This document shows, one piece after another, positions 22,651 to 34,760 of a stretch of 64,000 bases of DNA (positions are counted from its first letter, which is position 1; every line of letters starts with the position of its first letter). Origin of the DNA: Chrysogorgia sp. JL179-B06 (taxonomy: Eukaryota; Cnidaria; Anthozoa; Scleralcyonacea; Chrysogorgiidae). The translations under genes and the position numbers were made by a program. The notes beneath the pieces are model-generated. The model was not told where the DNA came from. It ran no database searches and saw nothing but the letters and a program-made list of their open reading frames with translations. The stretch covers positions 1,091,001 to 1,155,000 of the forward strand of contig JAYKKM010000217.1 of assembly GCA_035772405.1 (NCBI GenBank), read 5' to 3'.

Positions 22651-22951
22651 ACGCCCTAAATCAGAGTAGAGTACAGAAAACCTTGCAACTCAGCGGGCTC
22701 AAGAACACGCTTTTGTGCACTGATTCGCAGACCTTATTTCCTGTGGTCTGCGACGCAAGCTAGGGAAATACCCAATCTGCTCTGATGATGATGTTGTGAT
22801 ATACAACGATACGTTAGCTATAATAAAATGTTCTACTGAAATGCTGTGCCTAAAAGTTATTTGCTGGGCTTTTATTTTTATATTCAAATTACGGTTCCTG
22901 CCTGGTACCTCAATCAGTATATGTTTAACTTGTATTGCTTTTTATAAAATG
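22651..22951. other. Non-coding stretch upstream of the RecQ-like gene
   Basis: No promoter motif or start exon could be fixed. The N-terminal part of the helicase is not visible. Confidence 0.3.
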
Positions 22952-23473
22952 TTTAAAGTGCTTATAAACCCAAAATGGGTTTTTGGTGATTCGGATAGAG
23001 CATAAAAAGTTAGTTAATAAGTTCTAGATTAGTTTTTGCATTAAACTTTTAGTTTCGGAGATACAAGGGCTCGAAGTCACAATTTGTGAAAAAAAAGTAG
23101 CGCAGGCCAGGAGAATGGATCTGAGGATAGTGTTATGTTTCAATACTTATAAAAATATATTACAATTCGAGTAGACAAGGTAACATCGTAAAGACACATC
23201 GTTTGGGCATTTTTCAATAAAAACTCTTAAGATAGCTGTCTTCTCCTATACAAAAGCCTAGTTGTTGTTGAAGATGGGTTCCTCGGATCCAGGTCCCTGT
23301 GTGTTATTTTGGTGGCGCTACTTTTTTCCAAAAAATGGCACAATTTGCATGTTTGAGCCGTTATATCAACGAAACTAAAAGTTTAACGCAAAAACTAATC
23401 CAGAACTTATTAACTAACTTTTTATGCTCTATCCGAATCACCAAAAACCCATTTTGTGTTTATAAGCACTTTA
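22952..23473. repeat. Fold-back element, about 150-bp inverted arms
   Basis: The left arm starts TTTAAAGTGCTTATAAAC at 22952. It continues through GATTCGGATAGAGC and AGTTAGTTAATAAGTTCT to about 23110. The same sequence returns inverted from about 23312 to 23473 with few mismatches. The loop is about 200 bp. There is no ORF across it. It has the shape of a fold-back MITE; no target duplication was found. Confidence 0.65.
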
Positions 23474-24687
23474 ACTTATGTATAATATGTATTGGTAGGT
23501 GATAATTCCTTAATTGAAGAGATCATAGTGATGACATCCATAGAGCTTTAATAACGCCAAGTTTTACTGCAAGCATCCAATTTGATAAATACGGAGATCA
23601 AATTTGTAGTAGGTTCAACAATTTCCTACCTATATGCATGTCGTTTGAAAGCGTTGATTCTGATGCGTGTGGTGATCAATTGGTAGAGATGAAGCCATAT
23701 CAAAATTGTGAAAATAACAAAGCATGGTGCTGGAAGAGAAGAGCAACAAAATTACTGGGTTTAAAGGGTTTTCCCAGATTTAATCTCTCCCTCAAAACAA
23801 AACAGGACGTGCTGATCATCACAACACGATCTGAGAGGAGGACGAGCTTCAACCAGGCAATTGAAAAGTATTTTAAACCTATTCTCGTCACAGTCAGGGT
23901 AGTATGCTTGAAGAACGCTTTTTAAAAAATGGTATAGCACTGATGCAAATTCATCAGGAAATTGAGCCTGATATCAATCAAGTGCTTGATATAAATTTTC
24001 CTCAGCAAACAGAAGATTGGATTTGATTCTATTTATACATCTTCAGTTACTGTATTCTTTGATTTTGATGTAATCACTTTTAAGGTTTTCTATCAATCCT
24101 ACTTTTCCTAATTTTCCAAACTTTTCCCTACCTTTTTAAAATTTCCTTTATGAAAAATGAGGTTAAATTCATTTTTGTGGTACTGTATTGTCATATCAAA
24201 TTAATCAGGAAAATTTTAATTCCTACTTTTGTACAACTTTTTTGTACATTTACCTACTTTATTCCTACTTTCCCTAACATTTGAGTCCTGCTCAATCCTT
24301 TTATCCTGCATTACTTTTTGACTGCCCAAAACCAGATGTTAATGTATAGCATATTTTAATAAAAACCAGATGTTAATGTATAGCATATTTTAATATTATC
24401 CCCTTTATATGCTGGGGTGATCAGTACGTAACTTCTAATAATATCAATGGTTAACCACGAGAATAAAGGAAATGATTACGAATGATAAACTGACGTGTTT
24501 TTAAAACAACTTCTCCCAACTTCTACTCTAAGAAATGTTTGAGACCAATAGGGATAATTTTTATGCTAATACTAAATATATTGTAATACTTTTTAAAATA
24601 TTTTTTTATATGTAGAGTGCAGGGGGTGTGTAAAGGGTTAGGATGACCAGGATGGTGCATCTGCTTAACTAATTTTGTGTCTACTGT
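23474..24687. other. Non-coding stretch with a short tandem duplication
   Basis: A frame at 23638-23925 (95 codons, begins ATG) has no family resemblance. At about 24330-24396 a 37-bp unit beginning ACCAGATGTTAATGTATAGC occurs twice in tandem. A poly(A)-poor AT-rich background otherwise. Confidence 0.35.
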
Positions 24688-25096
24688 TTAACTCTTTCCT
24701 GTGCGGTCCAGTCAAAAGGGGTCCTAGAAGACCCCCCGAAGTCGTCAATCGAAAAACACGGGAACGCAAGATTAAAAATTGAAATTCGACAAGCGCCAGG
24801 AACATGAGATCCAGCCAAATTTGATTTAATAAACAACTCTGCGATTGGTGGTATTTTGAATTTTCATGTTATGCAGGCAAGATGGTCTTTTCTAGAAAAA
24901 TGGAAGTTTTTCAACCTGATTTATGATAACATAATGTGTCTTGTTTGGACAATTCAAAAGCATTGGTAACAGCCGGTTTATTGGGCTTTCAGAAAAGGTA
25001 TAGGTTTCACAACAGTTATGGATATTTCCCGAGATATCAATAGAACAAACAGGTAGTAAATTTTGGATGTTTTTCAGCAGGACAGGAAATAATTAA
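24688..25096. mobile_element. TTAA-flanked MITE, copy 2
   Basis: TTAA at 24688-24691 and 25093-25096 bounds a 409-bp element whose ends start CTCTTTCCTGTGCGG and, inverted, TTATTTCCTGTCCTG. It matches copy 1 (4262-4715) in the opposite orientation. The divergence between copies (many substitutions and an indel) suggests an older burst than the clean insertion in LINE-B. Confidence 0.72.
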
Positions 25097-26049
25097 GAGT
25101 CTGAGCAGGGGTGTGAAAGGTGAGTTTCTAGCACCTTAAAACCAGATGGCTCTGGATTGGTGTGGCTCATCATCTTATGTAAGCAGCCTACTTAAGAGAA
25201 GGAAAACTCTGATTAGTTTGACATTCATAATTAATTTACAATGTTTGCAGAAGAAATTCCTAGGCATGCTGATGTGCTCTGAAATTGAGTGAAACAGTTC
25301 AGGGTATAAAATGGTTAAATAGTGCTTAAAATAGGCCAAGTTCTGTCAATGGACCATGTTGTATTCACTGACTAAAACACAAAGTTTGCTAACTTTGGTT
25401 ATAGATGAACTTGTCTTGTACAACATATTGCTTGGAAAGGAAGCCAATGAAATGAAGATGTTGCAATAAGACATCACATCCTGTATAAGAAGCTGAAAAG
25501 CAGCCCAAAGTGGAAATCACCATAAAGTCAGCAAGCAATTTCCATCATTGAACCTGTGCATGTTACTGATAATCATGATCAAAAATTGATTTTGTATTTA
25601 AACCGTGGTAGTTTGTGAGCTATAAATTCCCCACCTGTTATTCAGAGAATTAACAAGTATTGAGAGAAACAAGCTAGAGATCAATACAATTTTGTGTAGG
25701 TCATTGTCACACCCTGATATTTTATGAGCATTTAATAATCTAACTGCTAATACATAAATAAATGGTGAATTACAATATGTTTACAAATAGTTAAGACTAT
25801 CCAGAGTTTAAAATATTTTATAAAATATTAAGAATATTAACAAGTATTAAAAGTATTTAAAGCCAACAATTGAAAATTTCAACATATTTATATTATAGCT
25901 AATGACTGAACTAGAACTAGAGCACATTGCCGGTATGAAACTATTTCTATAACGGTCTGTCCGACATTTCGGTAAAGAATGGTTCAAGTTTTAATATTGC
26001 ATAAAGCTTGTTCATGTGTGCCCTCGCGGGTAAAAGGTGGTGAAGATGG
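25097..26049. other. Non-coding stretch
   Basis: Nothing recognised on either strand; AT-rich with no frame longer than 60 codons. Confidence 0.35.
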
Positions 26050-26640
26050 GAACTAGGTTCTTGAATCTTCTTAAAAGTTTTATTGCATAAGAACTTGTCG
26101 TCTATGTTCTAGGCAAAGGCATTGTGCATTATTAAGGGCATCTTCGTAATGAATTCCAGGATGAATTATGCACAGAGCTCTTTTTTGAACAAGTTCAATT
26201 TTATCTGACATATATTTTGGTAAATTAGTATGCCAGACTGGGCAAGCATATTTAAGGATTGACAATTTAAATCACAAGGTCAGACGGAGGAACACCACTG
26301 CGACGTAAGACATGTATGTGTAAGCGTTTAGAAGCCTTCTTCACCATTACTTCTATATAGTCTTTCCATTTCAGTTTGTTATTGAAAGTTACACCCAAAA
26401 CTTTAAACGAGGAAACCATATCAAGATGTCTGTCTAGACAAAGTCGAGGTATGTCCGGTTGATTCCGAAGAAAGCTGATGTCATTTTCTTACACTTCTTT
26501 ACCATTTGGCTTCTGCATATTGTTTGGCATTGCCCAAGGTCGGATTGGAGAGTTGAGGGCTCATTTATGGTCAAAACCTCTGAAATTGTAACGTCATAAA
26601 CATATTTCCAATGGGTTGTGTCAGAAGATCCTCAGGTGGA
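26050..26640 (-). mobile_element. LINE fragment, RT thumb and C-terminus
   Basis: The minus strand reads MSILKYACPVWHTNLPKYMS, then DKIELVQKRALCII and HPGIHYEDALNNA, the C-terminal A-C-P-V-W-H / Q-K-R-A block of CR1/Jockey-type LINE ORF2. Upstream, in a broken frame, are NNKLKWKDYIEVMVKKASKR and RRSGVPPSDL. The RT catalytic core is missing, and frameshifts occur near 26265 and 26400-26500. A 5'-truncated dead copy. Confidence 0.7.
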
Positions 26641-27342
26641 TTAATGCCTGGGTCCAAGTTTCAAATTTGAGAAACGCATAAGAAAATACAATAAAATTCA
26701 TAAAGAATTAGGAACACGAAATGCAAATTTCATTCATGCTAACGTTATATGTTAGACAGTTAACATCGGAATGTATTGACACTTTTAGTTGCCATGGAAA
26801 CCGATCACGTGACTATTTCTATAAAATGATAGAAAATAATATTCGCTAAATCATTGACGCTATATTACAATATTGCTACTACGACACGTTTAGACGTGAT
26901 ACTACATCCTCCAAATTAGAACCGTGAACATCTTTCATTAGGGAAGAAGATATAGCAGTAATATCATTCGAGAGGACGTTTACTAAGATAAAATAATATT
27001 TCAATAAGTTAATCGTTCTAATTTGAGGGACGAGGAGCGATATATAAGTTAGATATATAAGTTAGATTGTAGAATACACAATTTAAGAAACAATTACCAC
27101 TCGGCAAGTATGAAAATTGTTGACCGCCATTATATTATTGAGCCCGGTGTTTTCTTAGTGTCGATCCAGTGGGCAACACGTGAAATTACAGTATTGCCAT
27201 GGCGATAGCATTTCTTAAAAGAAATATGATGGACGAAAATGAATTCATTATAGATTGAAGCTCCTTGAAGTACAAATGTTGTACAGTGCTAAAACTATAA
27301 AGGGTCTGTGTAATCCAAAAACGTACAACATGTATTATTATT
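26641..27342. other. Non-coding stretch
   Basis: No gene or repeat recognised. A short ATATAAGTTAGAT duplication lies at about 27041-27067. Confidence 0.3.
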
Positions 27343-28255
27343 ATTAAATCGATCTTTATTCAGGATGCCAACTTCACTAAGTGTTTTTCAGAAAGGTCGT
27401 GCTAAGATATAAACTACTAAAATAAATTATAAATACAGGTATAAAAAAAATAAGACTAAAAACTAATACAAGAATAATAGGTAAATATAATAATGTATCA
27501 ACCTATTTACATTTAAGTAAAAAACGTTTAAAAGTTCTGAAATCTTTCGCTTCCCTAATCTCATTATTCAGTTCATTCCAGTCATTGCTAGCAAAGTTAA
27601 TACTTGTCCAATGGCCCCAACTATGTTTCACTACAGACTCTTTCTAATGTTGGGCTTAGATCTGGTGTTATACTTATGAATATATTGGCTATATGTTATT
27701 TCAAAATCATGTGAAAATAGGTTATTGCAACATTAATAAATAAAAATAGAACGGTTTGAACTTCTCCTATCCTCAAGGTTTTTCCATGATAACTTGACCA
27801 AGGCAGCACTGGCAGATGACCTATAGTCTAAATCTAAAATAATTCGTGCTGCTTTATGTAATATTTGTAAATCTGACATAAGGGTTGAATTCCCTCTATC
27901 CCCCCAAATGATATCAGCATAATCGAAGATAGGTAAAATATAGGAATTAAAAAATAATCTACTATGTATAGGTAAATAATTCTTGATACGCCTTAGTAGT
28001 CCCAGTTTCTTATTGATTTTAGATTTAATATAATCAATATGTTCACGTCAAGTTATTATTTATCATCACACCAAGGTACTTGTACGTCTGGACTTCTTCA
28101 AGAGGTACATTTCCAATGTATATTAAAAGCGCATTTACAAACAAATAGCAAGCCCCAAATATCATTACCGATTTACCGAAACAACAACACTGTGTACAAA
28201 ATACTGCAGATTTAGAACATGTAAGATGCATGTATGTCTTTGATGACATGTTATT
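27343..28255 (-). mobile_element. LINE fragment, 5'-truncated RT C-terminus with ATT tail
   Basis: On the minus strand the frame from 28249 ends with VQTYKYLGVMINNNLT. It continues in the next frame with a thumb segment (INKKLGLLRRIKNYLPIHSR, FFNSYILPIFDYADIIWGDR, LQILHKAARIILDL). The 3' end is ...ATCCTGAATAAAGATCGATT followed by an ATT repeat at about 27334-27345. The AT-rich 3' UTR covers about 27350-27520. The RT core and endonuclease are missing. Family: CR1/L2-like by tail type and motif. Confidence 0.72.
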
Positions 28256-28259
28256 AAAG

Positions 28260-29157
28260 CGTGACGTAAATCCGCATACTTGAAAAATTTAGGCGCAAAA
28301 GATTCAAAGTTCTTCAGACCTCATGTTCAACGAGAAGAAATGTAAATCGCAAAGAATCACGCGAAAAACAAAGCCGATCATTGCCACCTACAACATGAAT
28401 GGCAACCGCCTAAAGTCGTCAACGAAAACTGAACGTGACCTCGGTATATGGATAGCTGCAGACCTCACTTGGCACAGGCAAGTCAGTGAACAGTTAGCTC
28501 GAGCTAACAAACTCTTGGGTTACATCAGGAGGAACACGCGGTGTATCCACAGCATTGCGGTGAGGCGCACAATATATCTAGCACAAGTACGTCCTCAATT
28601 AGGTTATGCAACACAAATTTGGGCACCTCAGACCATTGACCTAATTGCAAGGTTAGAAAGAACTGAGACGTGCCACGTAATATATTCTAAAATTACCGTT
28701 TCCTTGTTCTGATAGCTATAGTTCTAGATTGCAATCTCTGTCGCTACTTCCAATTACTTACTGGCACAAATACTTAGATATGGTTTTGTTCTTTAAAATA
28801 ACACATGGTTTAGTTAATTTAAATTCTTCCATCTTACCACTTGTTAGGGTTACCAGACCAACTAGGTCATCAAGTAACGTTAATGTTGTAAAATATGTAA
28901 TTCCTAAATGTAAAACAACAACATACCAGAAATCCTACTTAAAAGATCAACCCAGATATGGAACACTTTAGCAGATGAACTTGACTATGGACAGCCTTGC
29001 CTTGTTTAAATCCGTTATGCTCAAATACTATTTCACATCTTTGAAAACTACTTTTAACTGTGAAAATCCTCAATTCAAAACAATCTGTTTAAAATGTAAC
29101 TGCTCTCTCAGCCTTATGCGTCCCACTTCTTGCTGTTATTATAGGTTTTGTAGTTAG
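28260..29157 (+). mobile_element. LINE fragment, 5'-truncated RT C-terminus (plus strand)
   Basis: The plus frame from 28323 has KTERDLGIWIAADLTWHRQV, HSIAVRRTIYLAQVRPQLGY and ATQIWAPQ. A frameshift near 28680 leads to YWHKYLDMVLFFKITHGLVN. A third segment (28975-29157) has LFKSVMLKYYFTSLKTTFNC followed by Cys-rich residues, matching the extreme C-terminus of CR1-like ORF2. Three frames in one product mean it is dead. Its 3' UTR runs to about 29283, ending in an A-rich stretch. It lies back to back with the LINE on the minus strand just before it. Confidence 0.72.
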
Positions 29158-29585
29158 CATTTCAAATAATTTTATTACTTTTAATTTTTGGGCCCGCAGT
29201 AATTGGCATTTTGCTGTTGCGGTTACCCTGCCATAATATCTATACTCCGTAATATATTGTTATAATGGCGAATCTAATAAAAAAAAATTATAAATCTTAA
29301 ATAATATTGTGGAGCAAGGGCACATCGGGTGTATGAATTTATTTCGTCGCCCACATATATCCCTAGCAGACCGACAGCAGCTGATCATGCAAGGTCGTTG
29401 TGGAAAAAATAACTCTCTGGAAGAGTCTTTTGGTTAGGACTTGATTATCACTGTGCTCTTGTCTTGACTTCCAATCAAGTCAGAGGCAAGATTAATTCAA
29501 AAGTCCAACAGTTGCTGGATACCCTTGTAGAAATTCAAGAAATAACCTACAGTGCAGAAGTACATCATACACCTAGATCTGTTCT
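29158..29585. other. LINE 3' UTR and non-coding DNA
   Basis: 29158-29283 is the probable 3' UTR and A-rich tail of the preceding plus-strand LINE. The rest shows nothing. Confidence 0.4.
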
Positions 29586-30420
29586 TTGACTCCACAATCT
29601 CACCTGGAGCCATGCAATGCTGTGCACAAGTTTGATTGGCTTTACCATGAAACATTTGACAATGGGTATGCACAAAGTGCGAGGCATGCGAGGCATACGC
29701 TACTCGCCAGCCATTTGCGTTCGTTTTCAATTATTTTCGATTCTTTGGACTTTGGAGATACACATCGCTCAGATAATCCGAAAGCTCCAACCAATGATAA
29801 AGATTCTGCAAACAAAAAGCAGATAAAAATATTTGACAAAACTGTGACAGGAGTGTCCATACAGGATATCCTTGAATACAGGAGCACTATGACAAACTTC
29901 GAATTCCAAGTGTTGGATACCATGGGTTACTTGCAAAGTGTCTGTCTATCAAAACAGCACATGCCCTGGCTGTAAAAAAACATGTCACCACTTGCTTTGG
30001 ATTTTCCATAACATATTTAAATTTGAAAAAACCCAATCATTTATATACAAACAAAAGTTTTCACGGACTGAGTGGTCAACCATCATTGACGCATTCCCAC
30101 TACATGTACCCGTAACAGATGTACAAAGATATACCTCAGATAATCCAATGTTCCTATTTGAAATAAAAATAAATAAAAAAGATGCAAAGTGTGCGTCTTG
30201 TAAGCGGACAATCCTATTTGGGAATGTGCAAGCTTCCACTGAGGGCCCTTATAGGACTTTCAGTTTAAACTGGATAAAAAGGACGTTTTACTTCTGCCCT
30301 CGGTTTGACTGTTCGAAGTTGCCAAGAAACTCATTTTTCAAACCATATCAAGTTGGTATGAATGTTGTCTACGATAAACAATTGACTGACGAACAAATAA
30401 AGATGATTAACATTTCCTGA
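29586..30420 (+). pseudogene. Zinc-binding C-terminal part of a transposase-like protein
   Basis: Two overlapping plus frames (29586-29975 and 29938-30420). The second holds TCPGCKKTCHHLLWIFHNIF, a SWIM-like C-x-C/C-x-H zinc motif, followed by a second Cys pair CASCKRTILFGN and FYFCPRFDC, which resemble a treble-clef-like domain. This SWIM plus Cys-box tail is one I associate with MULE-type transposases in cnidarian genomes, where it helps DNA binding. It may pair with the D-R-T-F-N-L fragment at 13894-14319. The frame shift at about 29940 and lack of the catalytic core make it a fragment. Assignment to a family is tentative. Confidence 0.42.
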
Positions 30421-30704
30421 TTGTTTGACTACAATAAACTTTGATAATTTAATATTAAACGTTACTTATACCTAAAAAATTAATTTTAACTCTCTTACTT
30501 AAATTAAGTTAACTCTCTTATTTAAAAGCTAGAATTATTGAAATTATAAATGTGGACTATTAAAGCTCTTGAATTTTAAGATTTGTTTGAAATGATGATC
30601 CTTATTTTGACGTCACACTATATAATGACTTCATATTAGACATCCCAAATGTTAGTTACATTTTATCTTAATGATAATGTGATATACATGCAAGACTTGC
30701 TATA
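30421..30704. other. Non-coding stretch
   Basis: AT-rich; nothing recognised. Confidence 0.3.
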
Positions 30705-31078
30705 AGCAACTACATTGCGAGACTTGGACACTCTACCGACGGAACGTACGAAACCTGGACAGTTTCCACATGAGGTGACGAAGGATTCTTAACATACGCT
30801 GGCAAGACAAAATTCGCAACACCGAGGTCCTCGCTCGTTGTGGCATGGATGGAATCGAGGCGTCCTTACTTCGGGCTCAGCTACGTTGGTCAGGCCACCT
30901 GGTGAGGATGGACGACTACCGACTGCCGAAAATGCTGCTGTATGGACAGCTTGAAACGACTGCTCTGGACCGGACGGTCTGGCACGGTCAATGGGCCGAC
31001 CACGTCCAAACGTTCGAACGGAACCGAATCAAGGAATTGAAAGAAAAACGGAAAAAGAGGAAGTGCCGAAAAACCTGA
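30705..31078 (+). mobile_element. LINE fragment, C-terminal end of ORF2 (RTE-like)
   Basis: The frame from ATG 30845 reads MDGIEASLLRAQLRWSGHLV followed by RMDDYRLPKMLLYGQL, the end of an RTE/CR1-type ORF2 (the R-W-x-G-H-x-x-R-M block). Just upstream in other frames are pieces of the W-T-L-Y-R-R / D-K-I / N-T-E-V-L-A-R-C region. The product ends in a Lys/Arg-rich tail at 31078. The frame breaks before 30845 make it non-functional. Confidence 0.7.
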
Positions 31079-31156
31079 GATCTGTCGATTCGACAGCTAA
31101 ATGTTTTTTGTTAGATATGCGCAGTGTGACATCAAAGTGAAGATCATTTTCATGTA

Positions 31157-31302
31157 ATAGTTCAAACACGAGTTTGAGTGTTTCATCAGGGGTTCCAAAC
31201 ACGAGAAAATAAATGAAAACCGAGGGCGTAGCCCGAGGTTTTTATTGTTTTCGAGTGTTTGGAGTCCCCTGATGAAACACGACAAACGAGTGTTTGAACT
31301 AT
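31157..31302. repeat. GC-capped hairpin, arms of about 65 bp
   Basis: ATAGTTCAAACAC at the left is matched by GTGTTTGAACTAT at the right. The arms contain GTGTTTCATCAGGGG / CCCCTGATGAAACAC and CAAACACGA / TCGAGTGTTTG. The tip is CCGAGGGCGTAGCCCGAGG (31222-31240). It lies about 145 bp upstream of the Crypton gene at 31447. Two similar GC-capped hairpins occur at 34659-34760 and 47890-48053. Confidence 0.7.
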
Positions 31303-31446
31303 CTTCTCAATCGAGTATTCCCATTGCGATTTGCTCTAAAGAAACGCAAAACAATAGTTTCCTGGTAATAAATGAAAATATTGTGAATAATTATTAGCAC
31401 GACTTTCTTTGTAAAGAATATCGGTCAAACGTGTCATTTGCTCAGA

Positions 31447-32626
31447 ATGGCCGAAGAGGGTGCAACTTCAAGGTTTCGGCAGGCAAAAAGTACTGTAGAA
31501 GAAGTTATAAGTGTTGAAAATGCAGTGCCAAAGTCGACCACGTACAAGAATCAATGGACTTTGAGTGTTTTTCGAGAATGGCAAGAACGGCGAGATAAAA
31601 AGTGGACAGGCTTTGAATTTGGTGGATTGTTCAAAGCCAACGAGATTGGTTCTGAAATACAAATAGTCAATACGGCCATTGAAGATATGACGTCTTTAAG
31701 CCTAAATTATTGGCTTTCAAAATTCGTGCAAGAAGTTGCCAACAAGTCCGGAGGCCGTTATCCTTCTCGCACGTTGTATGGACTGGTGTGCAGGTTAAAG
31801 CGTTATCTTGGCAATGTACATGGAGGTGCAGCTCTAAATCCTTTGGATATAACCGATAAACGGTAATTTGTGTATTGAAATGACTGTGTTGATGAATTTG
31901 CTTAATGTAAAGAAACTTTGACTTGCCTAGTTGAATGATTGCTGTTTAACGATTGTGTTCTATATGTGTATTTTTGTGTTATAGGTTCTCGACGTTCCGT
32001 CGCGTAATTGATGCAGAGATGAAAGATGCTACGCGAGCTGGTGTGATAGCTCAGACCAGGAAAGAAGAGAAAGAAGCTATTACTGACGAGGAAGAAGAAC
32101 TATTCTGGAAAAAGGGTTTGCATAGGTTTACATAGGGCTTTGTGAATGTGTTGCGAAAGGCATAAACGCCTTTGCGAAAGGCATAAACGCCTTTTACTTG
32201 AGACCTAAGCAATGCCGTGAAGTAGGCTACGCCAAGGCGCCAGTTGGAGTTAATACACTTAACAAAATATTGCCAGATATGTGTTCAGCAGCAGGTGTTA
32301 AGAAGAAAACAGCCCATTGTCTAAGATTTACGTGTGCTACTAAGTTATTTAATTCAGGCATTGATGAAAAATTCATTCGTGACTGTACTGGTCATCGATC
32401 CAATGCTCTGTTCCAGTATGAAAAACCTAGTGTAGAACAAGCTACAAAAGTTTCTTCAGTTTTAGGTGCAGAAGCTTGTACATCAAAGCGAAAGGCAGAT
32501 CATCCTCAGTCTGAGAGTAAGAGAAGCATGAACGAAGGTCCTTGCCGTAATTTGCCAATAATCGAAAATTGTACATTCAACGATTGTGATGTTAAAGTTA
32601 TCATTAATCAATCTAAGTCTTGTTAA
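31447..32626 (+). pseudogene. Crypton-type tyrosine recombinase, internal deletion
   Basis: Exon 1 (ATG 31447 to 31862) encodes the N-terminal DNA-binding part: STTYKNQWTLSVFREWQERR and MTSLSLNYWLSKF. A GTAATT donor and an acceptor at 31984 keep the frame (DK-RFSTFRR). Exon 2 runs to EEEELFWKKG. After a break with a 21-bp doubled unit (about 32154-32196) the catalytic end follows in another frame: TAHCLRFTCATKLF (H-x-x-R), TGHRSNALFQYEKPS (H-R and the Tyr nucleophile). The segment that should carry the first catalytic Arg is absent. Tyrosine recombinases of Cryptons insert circular DNA. This copy lacks the box A Arg and is dead. Confidence 0.72.
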
Positions 32627-34658
32627 AACAAAATAAAATGTGTTTGTTTATTGCAAATGTTTGTGCTTCATCGATTTTAATATGTAGATTAAGAAATGTG
32701 ATCCAGTTCACTAGCAAGTTTCCTACAGGTTTTCATTGGGTATCAAAACTCCTGCATGTGATGTGGTATATGTTCATGGATTGGCTACGATAATTCATGA
32801 ATTATTAATGAGTTTGAGAAACCTATATCAAACAAGTCTCTCTCTCTTATATCTCTATTATATCTCTATTAGTTATAAATGTTAATGTTTGTATAACAGA
32901 ATTATATATAGTTCTTTCAACTAAAGGAGTTGATTTCAAAGTGTATATTTTATAGCATTAGCACTTTTAACATTTCTTGATTGTATTTATCAAAACTACT
33001 GCAGTTTTAACAATTACCATGTTTAAGTTAGATAATGTACAGCAACACTTAGAAAAAATGTTTAGAATTAAAGTTTATTCCTTTAATTTCGACTCTGACT
33101 AGTATTTATTAATATTCTGTGACATTTTCACTGATTTCCCTGTTTTCGCTAATGAATAGCTAGGTTTCTCACAATAAAATATAGAATCATCTGAGACTGC
33201 GTATATGCGTGTTTATAATGATTTTCCCCAGTAAAACTTTAAAATTTTTAATTATTAGCCGATTCTCACATTTTTCTACAATTTGGAGGTTGACACTGCC
33301 TCGCCTCCCAAGATTCTCGCTGCTTTGCCTCGCTGCTTCGCACATTGGTGAAACTCTTTGACAATGCACAAATTTTATGGGAACTACTTCCATAACATTA
33401 CATCACATGCACCTATTCACAGGCCTCATTAAAGTGTGCGAAATAAGAAGAAATTATTTATCGCGTCACGTGCGAACTAGGGTACGCTTATAGACAACGA
33501 ACAAATAATATCGCTTGTGGCAACTTTCCCCACTTTGCTTTACCAGAATGTCAGTTTCAACAGCCCTTTAAGTGCCAAGTCGTGGTGGCTCGACTACATC
33601 CAATTCAATTTTTCTAATATGTGATGTTTGTAAGTTATATTTCAAATACGAGACGGAAAACTTTTCTGGGATTTCAAAGTCAGATCGAGTGTCTTTTGGC
33701 GATTTCGATTGGTGAAGGCGAGCCGAAAACGAGCGAACCATTTTAACGCCAGAAGAGTTTTAACGAGTTTGAGAATTTAATTGCAAGTGTTTTGTCGCAA
33801 AAATTTTGAAATCTACTTGTCATATTACCGTTGTCAGCTGGCCGTGGGACATTGACACAAAGCGTTTGTTTTCGGAAGCCAGAAGCACAAGCGTAGTGAA
33901 GTTTTCCAAACCCTTGTTCGCACTTTGCACACAATTTTTGCAGGCACATTTCCAACTTCAAAATTCTGCTTGCAGCCACACAAAAATATTAATGAGGCCT
34001 GCCTATTCAAAACTGGCTGATAAGTGGCAGATCATCAAATACTGAAGAATAAGAGAGGGTCTTTAATGCCATTACCAACATCACAAAAGCAACGTCTTCA
34101 TTCCACGCAAGTCATTATCGGTACAACTTCAAGCTGAGACAATTATGAACACTCACCAAACTTCTACATCTGACAAGAAACAAGCCCATCTTTCCAAACT
34201 CGCATCTTCGCTACCAAGTTTTGGAAACACTGTTATTCCACAACAAATTCTGGAAACCCACTCCTCAGTTTGGCAAGCACATCTGGAACGAATCAGCGAT
34301 TTTCTATTAGGGTTGAGCTGTTGGTAGTGATGATGTAGATGACCAAGGTACAATAATTAAAAATGGAGGTGAGAATACTGGTGCTGGTGAAGTTGAAGAT
34401 GTGGATGAGCACATAAAAAGGAAAGTAGTTCTGAGATAACTACCAGCTCGAACACAGAAGCTGGAACTAGTCATGTGGGACAAGTTTCAAGTACTAAACC
34501 ATTAGGTAAGGGTTTACAGTATATTACATCACCATTGGTTCAGTTTCCTTTGTTCTCTAGTGGCCATTATATCTGATATCAACCTCATAAAATTATTCAT
34601 GAGGTTGATAAGTACTTATCAACCTCATAAATACTAAACTTCACCAATGGTGATAGGC
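32627..34658. other. Non-coding stretch
   Basis: The Crypton 3' flank has no recognisable gene. Short frames (33743-33979 minus, 34145-34327 plus) show no family motif. It contains a TCTCTCTTATATC-type low-complexity patch near 32838. Confidence 0.3.
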
Positions 34659-34760
34659 GGTTATATACTTTAGACCTCGGTGTTTCAGCGATATATCAAC
34701 CCTCGGGCTTCGCTCTCGGGTTGATATATCGCTTAAACACCTCGGTCACGGTATATAACC
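34659..34760. repeat. GC-capped hairpin
   Basis: GGTTATATAC at 34659 pairs with GTATATAACC at 34751-34760. The arms include CCTCGGTGTTT / AAACACCTCGG and GCGATATATCAACC / GGTTGATATATCGC. The tip is CCTCGGGCTTCGCTCTCGGG. A second smaller palindrome group (GATAAGTACTTATC with flanking CAACCTCAT words) lies just upstream at about 34577-34630. Confidence 0.65.
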
